A stretch of 9,489 bases of DNA, from NCBI GenBank assembly GCA_036380275.1, contig DASVFB010000049.1, forward strand, positions 1 through 9,489, read 5' to 3'. Shown here piece after piece: positions 5,885-9,489 of the stretch. Every line of letters starts with the position of its first letter. The first letter of the stretch is position 1. The notes beneath the pieces were generated by a model. It did no database searches, was not told the DNA's origin, and saw only the letters and a program-made list of their open reading frames with translations. The translations under genes and the position numbers were made by a program. This DNA is from DASVFB01 sp036380275. Lineage in GTDB: Bacteria > Actinomycetota > Thermoleophilia > Gaiellales > Gaiellaceae.

Positions 5885-6654
5885 CCGGCTTCGCGCTCGA
5901 GCACCGACGCGACGGCGCGGAGCGCAACCCTCGTTTCGTCGAGCGTCGGCTCGCGGGTCGTCACGCGCTGGAGCGCCAGCCCAGGGAGCAAGAGCACACG
6001 CAGTTGGCGCAGCTGCGCGAAGCGCCAAAGCTCCATCGTCGCAGCGAGCGCGACCGCGGTGACGGCGACTGGGGTCCAGAGCGCCGGACTCAGCGGCCAG
6101 AGGCGATCGGCGAGCCAGGCCACCGGCAGTGCAAGTGCGGCGAAGTTCGTGCCACAGCGAGGCGAGAAACGCGTCGGCCGCACGAGGCCGTCCCAGGTCG
6201 CAACGAGGCTCCGCTCCTCGACCGCGGCGATCGCCCGATGCTCGGCACCGTGCAGGCGGAGGGTACGTCCGCGCAGCATCCAGACCGCGAGCGCGAGCGT
6301 CGCGGCGACGCCGATCGGCGTGCGCCACGAACTGGGTAGGACGACGAGGAGGAACGGCGCGACCAGCGCCGCGAGGAGGAACGGCTTCTCGCGCCGACCC
6401 GCTACACCGGACCGCCGAAACAGCGGAGCGAGCGACAGCCCGAGCCGCGTGAGACCACGCGCGAACGGAATCCCGTGAATCCATGCAGGCAGCGAGGGCA
6501 TCGTCCCTTCGCGCAGCGACCCGTCGCGCCCCGCGAAAGCCCAGTGGCGCTCGCTCACAATCACGACGCCGTCCGGCCGCGCCATCCCGCCGAGACGGGG
6601 CAGCGATGAGGTCGCGTCGGCGCGCGTGAGGAGGGAGGCAACCCGGCCGTCCAC
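5881..6654 (-). CDS. DUF1385 family membrane protein
   Basis: This is a protein of unknown role belonging to the DUF1385 (YqhQ-like) family, recognised by HGAEHRAIAAVE (135-146), RCGTNFA (166-172) and PGLALQRVTTREPTLDE (224-240). Hydrophobic segments lie near residues 92-108, 113-127, 169-186 and 193-212. The usual N-terminal GGQAVIEGVMMR block is changed to GGMARPDGVVIVSERHW, and at 257 residues the protein is shorter than the family's usual length of about 300. The frame starts at GTG 6654, preceded by ggaggc directly against the codon, which is too close for a normal Shine-Dalgarno. ATG at 6662 is out of frame. A later start at the M of MARPDG (residue 24) is possible but would cut the conserved glycine pair. 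It converges on the exporter operon with a 4-base overlap. Confidence 0.85.
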   Translation of the reverse strand: MDGRVASLLTRADATSSLPRLGGMARPDGVVIVSERHWAFAGRDGSLREGTMPSLPAWIHGIPFARGLTRLGLSLAPLFRRSGVAGRREKPFLLAALVAPFLLVVLPSSWRTPIGVAATLALAVWMLRGRTLRLHGAEHRAIAAVEERSLVATWDGLVRPTRFSPRCGTNFAALALPVAWLADRLWPLSPALWTPVAVTAVALAATMELWRFAQLRQLRVLLLPGLALQRVTTREPTLDETRVALRAVASVLEREAG

Positions 6655-6666
6655 GCCTCCATTGTC
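6655..6666 (-). promoter_or_regulatory. Possible promoter -10 box for the DUF1385 gene
   Basis: On the minus strand GACAAT (6666-6661) is followed by ggaggc and the GTG at 6654. This again gives a six-base gap between a -10-like box and a start codon, though the box matches TATAAT at only four of six positions. Only 17-23 bases separate this start from the upstream terminator, so a promoter here would have to overlap that terminator. The alternative is read-through. Confidence 0.25.
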
Positions 6667-6670
6667 GCGC

Positions 6671-6702
6671 AGAAAAAGGCCGTCCGGGGGTGCCGGACGG
6701 CC
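6671..6702 (-). terminator. Rho-independent terminator of the liv/class V enzyme operon
   Basis: Arms ggccgtccgg (6678-6687) and ccggacggcc (6693-6702) form a perfect 10-base-pair stem with a 5-base loop. Read on the minus strand the hairpin is followed at once by five T, then CT. On the plus strand it is followed by aattcgac, so it works only in the minus direction. It ends the unit that includes the 25-residue gene at 6735-6812. Confidence 0.92.
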
Positions 6703-6734
6703 AATTCGACGGGTGCTTGAGTCCTAGGTCGGGG

Positions 6735-6812
6735 TTACCAGGCGCCGCGAGAGAAGAAACCGAGCAGCGCCAGAACGAGAACGACGATCAGGATGATCCA
6801 CAGAATGCTCAC
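6735..6812 (-). CDS. 25-residue single-pass membrane micro-protein
   Basis: A GTG at 6812 opens a 26-codon frame ending with TAA at 6735. The product begins MSILWIILIVV, continues with an unbroken run of Leu/Val/Ile/Ala, and ends GFFSRGAW. This gives one hydrophobic helix (about 3-20) with a short C-terminal tail whose single charge is one Arg. A perfect AAGGAGG lies four bases before the GTG, the best ribosome-binding site in the window, and a strong terminator follows 33 bases after the stop. These two signals support a real gene despite its size. It follows the class V enzyme by 65 bases. Similar tiny hydrophobic proteins are known in bacterial genomes, usually without assigned function. 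Confidence 0.85.
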   Translation of the reverse strand: MSILWIILIVVLVLALLGFFSRGAW

Positions 6813-6816
6813 ACAG

Positions 6817-6823
6817 CCTCCTT
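6817..6823 (-). promoter_or_regulatory. Consensus ribosome-binding site of the 25-residue gene
   Basis: AAGGAGG on the minus strand, with spacer ctgt before the GTG at 6812. It decides the start codon and contrasts with the weak or absent sites of the other genes in this window. Confidence 0.85.
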
Positions 6824-6877
6824 GGACGTTGCAAGGACAACGGTCGAGGGCCGTCGCGGGTTACGGAGGTGCTGTGG

Positions 6878-8041
6878 CTAGGCGAGCAAGGCCCGCTTGC
6901 GGCCCAGCTCCCAGAGAACGGTCTTGACGTCCTCGGGCGAGTTGTAGGCGTGCAGCGACACGCGGAGGTTGCCGTCGCGCGAGGACGTGACTATGCCTTC
7001 CCGGTCCAGCTCCTCGACGAGCCGCTCGGCGTTGGTCGATTTGATGCAGACGAGCGCGCCGCGCTCGTTCGGATTGCGGGGCGTGACCACGGTGCCGCCG
7101 AGCTCGTCGACGCCCTCGATCAGCAGCTCGGTCAGTCGGCGCACGTGCTTCTGCGTCGTTGCGATGCCGATCTCCTGCATCAGCTCGATCCCCGCGATGC
7201 CCGCGTATATCGACGGCACGGGCGGCGTGCCCGATTGGAAGCGGCGCGCGTCGGGCGCGGGTGAGTAGTCGTGGATGTCCATCTCGAAGACGTCCTTGTC
7301 CGCGAACCAGCCGGTGGCGGTCGGCCACGCCTGCTCCCACAACTCGCGGCGGCAGTAAAGAAAGGCAAGCCCCGCCGAGCCGAGCAGGTACTTGAGGACG
7401 CCGGCGGCGAGAAAGTCGACGCCGAGTGCCTTCACGTCGATCGGTATCGAGCCGACCGCCTGGTACGCGTCGAGCAGGACGGGCACGCCGCGCTCGTGCG
7501 CGATTGCGACGATCGGCTTCACGTCGACCTTGGCGCCGTTGCGGAAGCAGACGTGCGTGATCGAGACGAGCTTTGTCTCCTCGTCGACCGCCTGCCGGAA
7601 GTGCTTCGGAGGGAGCGTGCCGTCCTCGGCCTCGTGCACGTGCACGACGCGCGCACCGCGCGACTCCTGCGCGTGCCAGATCTGGCCGATCGTCGGGAAC
7701 TCCCAGTCGGTGAGCACGACCTTGTGGCGCGGGCCGGCGAAACGCAGGCCGCTAGCAAGCGACGCGACGCCGGCGGAGAGCGACGTCGTGACTGCGATCT
7801 CCTCGGGGGCGGCGTTGATCAGCTTCGCGAACGCGGCGCGGGCGGCCTCGGTGCGCTCCGTCCAGTATTCCCACGGCGCGCCGTACTCGTCCCAGTCGCG
7901 GAGGTACTTCTCATACGAGGCGCGCACCGCGTCCGAGAGCGCGCCCTGCGAGCACGAGTTGACGTAGACGCGCTTTTCGAAGATCGGGAAGCGGTGCCGG
8001 CACTTCGAAGGCAGGGCGTGAAGGTCGATCGTCGCAGGCAT
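6878..8041 (-). CDS. Class V aminotransferase-fold PLP-dependent enzyme
   Basis: This is a cytoplasmic PLP enzyme of the cysteine desulfurase/kynureninase/isopenicillin-epimerase fold, with 387 residues from ATG 8041. K217 in AAGVLKYLLGSAG is the expected Schiff-base lysine and D191 in LLDAYQAVG the pyridine-nitrogen Asp. Other fold marks are NSCSQGALS (28-36), TTSLSAGVASL (85-95), LTDWEFPT (110-117), RRFQSGTPPVPSIYAG (266-281) and RVSLHAYNSPEDVK (360-373). The frame continues to 8110, but those 23 residues are encoded largely by a palindrome, so I prefer the ATG. No clear Shine-Dalgarno is seen. The exact reaction (amino transfer, C-C or C-S lyase, epimerase) cannot be told from motifs. It follows livF by 90 bases on the same strand, so it may act on a compound brought in by that transporter. 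Confidence 0.9.
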   Translation of the reverse strand: MPATIDLHALPSKCRHRFPIFEKRVYVNSCSQGALSDAVRASYEKYLRDWDEYGAPWEYWTERTEAARAAFAKLINAAPEEIAVTTSLSAGVASLASGLRFAGPRHKVVLTDWEFPTIGQIWHAQESRGARVVHVHEAEDGTLPPKHFRQAVDEETKLVSITHVCFRNGAKVDVKPIVAIAHERGVPVLLDAYQAVGSIPIDVKALGVDFLAAGVLKYLLGSAGLAFLYCRRELWEQAWPTATGWFADKDVFEMDIHDYSPAPDARRFQSGTPPVPSIYAGIAGIELMQEIGIATTQKHVRRLTELLIEGVDELGGTVVTPRNPNERGALVCIKSTNAERLVEELDREGIVTSSRDGNLRVSLHAYNSPEDVKTVLWELGRKRALLA

Positions 8042-8080
8042 CAGACGCTTACGGCCCCGTCCGAAACTGCGACTTGACAA

Positions 8081-8103
8081 CAAACGGTGTCTGACACCGT
8101 TTG
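8081..8103. repeat. 23-base perfect palindrome upstream of the class V enzyme
   Basis: The left arm caaacggtgtc (8081-8091) and right arm gacaccgtttg (8093-8103) are exact reverse complements around one central t (8092). It lies in the livF to class V enzyme gap, 40-62 bases before the ATG. As RNA it would form a tight hairpin. It shares the design of the palindrome at 951-971. It could be a dispersed repeat, an mRNA processing or stability element, or an operator. Confidence 0.8.
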
Positions 8104-8142
8104 GGCGCAAGTGGCGGGAGTGGCCATGCCCTTAGCGCCCAA
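8101..8142 (-). repeat. Stem-loop spanning the livF stop codon
   Basis: ttgggcgc (8101-8108) and gcgcccaa (8135-8142) are perfect 8-base inverted repeats separated by 26 bases. In the minus-strand transcript the first arm covers the last codons of livF, with the TAA just inside the loop. No T-run follows, so it is not a classical terminator. It shares three bases (8101-8103) with the adjacent palindrome, so the two structures would be neighbours in the intercistronic RNA or compete at the junction. It may protect the livF message. Confidence 0.45.
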
Positions 8143-8839
8143 GGTAGGCCTTCCGTAGTTCCTCGTTTTGCAGCAAGTCTTGCGCCTTTCCCTCGAGCAC
8201 CACGCGTCCCGTGGACAAAACGTAGCCGCGGTCCGCGATCGAGAGCGAGACGTTCGCGTTCTGCTCCACAACGAGGATCGCGACTCCGGCGTCGTGCACC
8301 TCCTTGATGATCTCGAAGCTGCGCTCGACGAGGATCGGAGCGAGCCCCATCGACGGCTCATCCATCAGGAGCAGCTTCGGCCGCGCCATCAGCGCTCTCC
8401 CCATTGCGACCATCTGCTGCTCGCCGCCTGACAGCGTGCCGGCGAGCTGCGAGCGCCGGTCGTGCAGCAGTGGGAAGAGCGAGTACACCCGCTCGAAGTC
8501 CTCCCTGGTGCCGCCGCCGTGGAGGTACGCGCCCATCTCGAGGTTGTCGAGCACGCTCATCGGCGCGAACAGCCGGCGGTTCTCGGGGACGATCGCCATT
8601 CCTTTCGCGATGCGATGGCTTGTCGTGCGGCCGGTCACCTCGTCGCCGTCGAAGCGCACCGTGCCGCGGCGCGGCGCCACGATGCCGAGGATCGTCTTCA
8701 GCGTGGTCGACTTGCCGGAGGCGTTCCCGCCGAGCAGGCACACGAGCTCGCCTGTGCCGACGTGCAAGTTCAAGTCCGTGAGGATGTGGATCTCGCCGTA
8801 GTAGGTGTCGATCTGCTCGAGCTCGAGTAACGCCGTCAT
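8132..8839 (-). CDS. livF: Branched-chain amino acid type ABC transporter ATPase, LivF family
   Basis: This is the second ATPase of a Liv-type (HAAT) importer for branched-chain amino acids or related compounds, acting at the inner face of the membrane with LivG and the LivH/LivM permeases. The 235 residues are full length. Visible are Walker A GGNASGKST (37-45), the LivF-type VPENRRLF block (84-91) with Glu replacing the Q-loop glutamine, signature LSGGEQQ (136-142), Walker B KLLLMDEP (155-162) with E161, and VEQNANVSLSIADRGYVLSTG near the end, with Gln at the H-loop position as is usual for LivF. The ATG at 8839 overlaps the livG stop in ATGA. The substrate class is inferred from the family only; the binding protein and permeases are outside the window. 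Confidence 0.93.
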   Translation of the reverse strand: MTALLELEQIDTYYGEIHILTDLNLHVGTGELVCLLGGNASGKSTTLKTILGIVAPRRGTVRFDGDEVTGRTTSHRIAKGMAIVPENRRLFAPMSVLDNLEMGAYLHGGGTREDFERVYSLFPLLHDRRSQLAGTLSGGEQQMVAMGRALMARPKLLLMDEPSMGLAPILVERSFEIIKEVHDAGVAILVVEQNANVSLSIADRGYVLSTGRVVLEGKAQDLLQNEELRKAYLGR

Positions 8840-9489
8840 GACGCCTTGAGCCCGAGGTATGCCTCGACGACGCGCGGGTCCGTCGCGACCTCGTCGAACG
8901 AGCCCTCGGCGATCCTCACACCATGGTCGAGCGCGACAACGCGGTCGGAGATTCCCTCGACGACGTGCATATCGTGCTCGATCACGAGGATCGTGTAGCC
9001 GCCGCGGTCGCGCAGCTCGCCGATCAGCTCGGTGATCTCGTGCGTCTCGACGGGGTTCATCCCCGCGGCCGGCTCGTCGAGCAGCAGCAACTGCGGCTCG
9101 GTGGCCATCGCGCGGGCGATCTCGAGGCGGCGGCGATTCGCGTACGAGAGCGAGTACGCCGGCTGCTGGCGGCGGTAGCCGGCGAGTCGCTGGCCGAAGA
9201 AGTCGAGCTTCTCGGAAGCGACGCGCGCGATCTCACGCTCCTCGCGCCGGAAGCCCGGCGTACGCAGGATCGACTGGATGACGTTCGCGCGCGTCCGTCC
9301 GTATTGCGACGCCATCACGTTCTCCTGCACCGTCATGTTCAGGAAGAGACGAAGCGTTTGGAACGTGCGCGCAATCCCGAGCTTTGCGATCGTGTGCGGA
9401 GCCCGGCCGCGGATGCTGCGACCCTGGAACAGCAAATCGCCCGAGTCGGGAAGGTAGAGGCCCGTGATCAAATTGAACAGCGTCGTCTT
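8836..9489 (-). CDS. livG: Branched-chain amino acid type ABC transporter ATPase, LivG family, 5' end cut by the window
   Basis: This is the first ATPase of the Liv-type importer. 217 residues are visible, starting with the KTT of the Walker A motif, so roughly the first 40 residues lie beyond base 9489. Present are RTFQTLRLFLNMTVQENV with Q-loop Q44, the signature region SLSYANRRRLEIARAM (113-128), Walker B LLLLDEPAAGMNP (134-146, E139) and H-loop VIEHDMHVV (169-177, H172), numbered from the first visible residue. The signature reads LSYAN, not the common LSGGQ or LSYGQ. The LEIARA context is typical of LivG, so I take this as a natural variant. The ATGA overlap with livF shows a shared operon. 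Confidence 0.93.
   Translation of the reverse strand, partial: KTTLFNLITGLYLPDSGDLLFQGRSIRGRAPHTIAKLGIARTFQTLRLFLNMTVQENVMASQYGRTRANVIQSILRTPGFRREEREIARVASEKLDFFGQRLAGYRRQQPAYSLSYANRRRLEIARAMATEPQLLLLDEPAAGMNPVETHEITELIGELRDRGGYTILVIEHDMHVVEGISDRVVALDHGVRIAEGSFDEVATDPRVVEAYLGLKAS

Noticed and set aside
7271..8077. Plus-strand open frame (268 codons) opposite the class V PLP enzyme
   Set aside because: Antisense shadow of a gene with an intact lysine and aspartate active site; no family resemblance.
8074..8079. Exact TTGACA -35 box on the plus strand
   Set aside because: No -10 at 16-18 bases and no plus-strand gene downstream; probably chance.
8042..8110. N-terminal extension of the class V enzyme (23 residues)
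   Set aside because: Much of it is encoded by the palindrome at 8081-8103, it starts at a TTG, and the ATG at 8041 gives a normal N-terminus.

Overview
The window is GC-rich, densely coded and built from gene families typical of high-GC Actinobacteria. These include a DrrA-type exporter, a DUF1385 protein, a Liv-type amino-acid ABC transporter, 4-base ATGA/GTGA gene overlaps and apparent leaderless starts. A soil lineage such as Thermoleophilia/Gaiellales is my best guess, but it rests on gene style and recall, not on a marker gene.

Layout, left to right. (1) Bases 1-3338, minus strand: an aromatic (tyrosine/homogentisate) catabolism operon read from the right. Its order is a MarR-type regulator, homogentisate 1,2-dioxygenase, a conserved protein of unknown function with no ATG/GTG/TTG start, and fumarylacetoacetase, which runs off the left edge. 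The fumarylacetoacetase frame carries an in-frame 95-codon tandem duplication in place of its normal C-terminal tail, and a 21-base palindrome in its shortened N-terminal domain. (2) Bases 3339-3378: a 40-base divergent control region with two back-to-back -10-like boxes, each exactly 6 bases from a GTG start, and a small inverted repeat. (3) Bases 3379-5884, plus strand: a three-gene ABC-2 exporter made of a DrrA-like ATPase and two different 258-residue permeases, all joined by 4-base overlaps. (4) Bases 5881-6654, minus strand: a DUF1385 membrane protein meeting the exporter tail to tail on a shared CTAG. (5) Bases 6671-9489, minus strand, read from the right: livG (partial), livF, a class V PLP-dependent enzyme, a 25-residue membrane micro-protein with a perfect Shine-Dalgarno, then a strong intrinsic terminator.

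How the genes work together. Homogentisate dioxygenase opens the homogentisate ring and fumarylacetoacetase releases fumarate and acetoacetate. The isomerase step between them has no recognisable gene here, and an uncharacterised protein occupies that place in the operon. The MarR regulator sits between the catabolic genes and the exporter, so one operator could control both breakdown and export of a phenolic compound. The Liv transporter genes and the class V PLP enzyme form a separate transcription unit, probably for uptake and processing of an amino acid or related compound.

The best candidates for something undescribed are the MarR-controlled catabolism/export island with its unknown third enzyme, the duplicated fumarylacetoacetase, the repeated '-10 box, six bases, start codon' layout, and two palindromes of the same design at separate sites.
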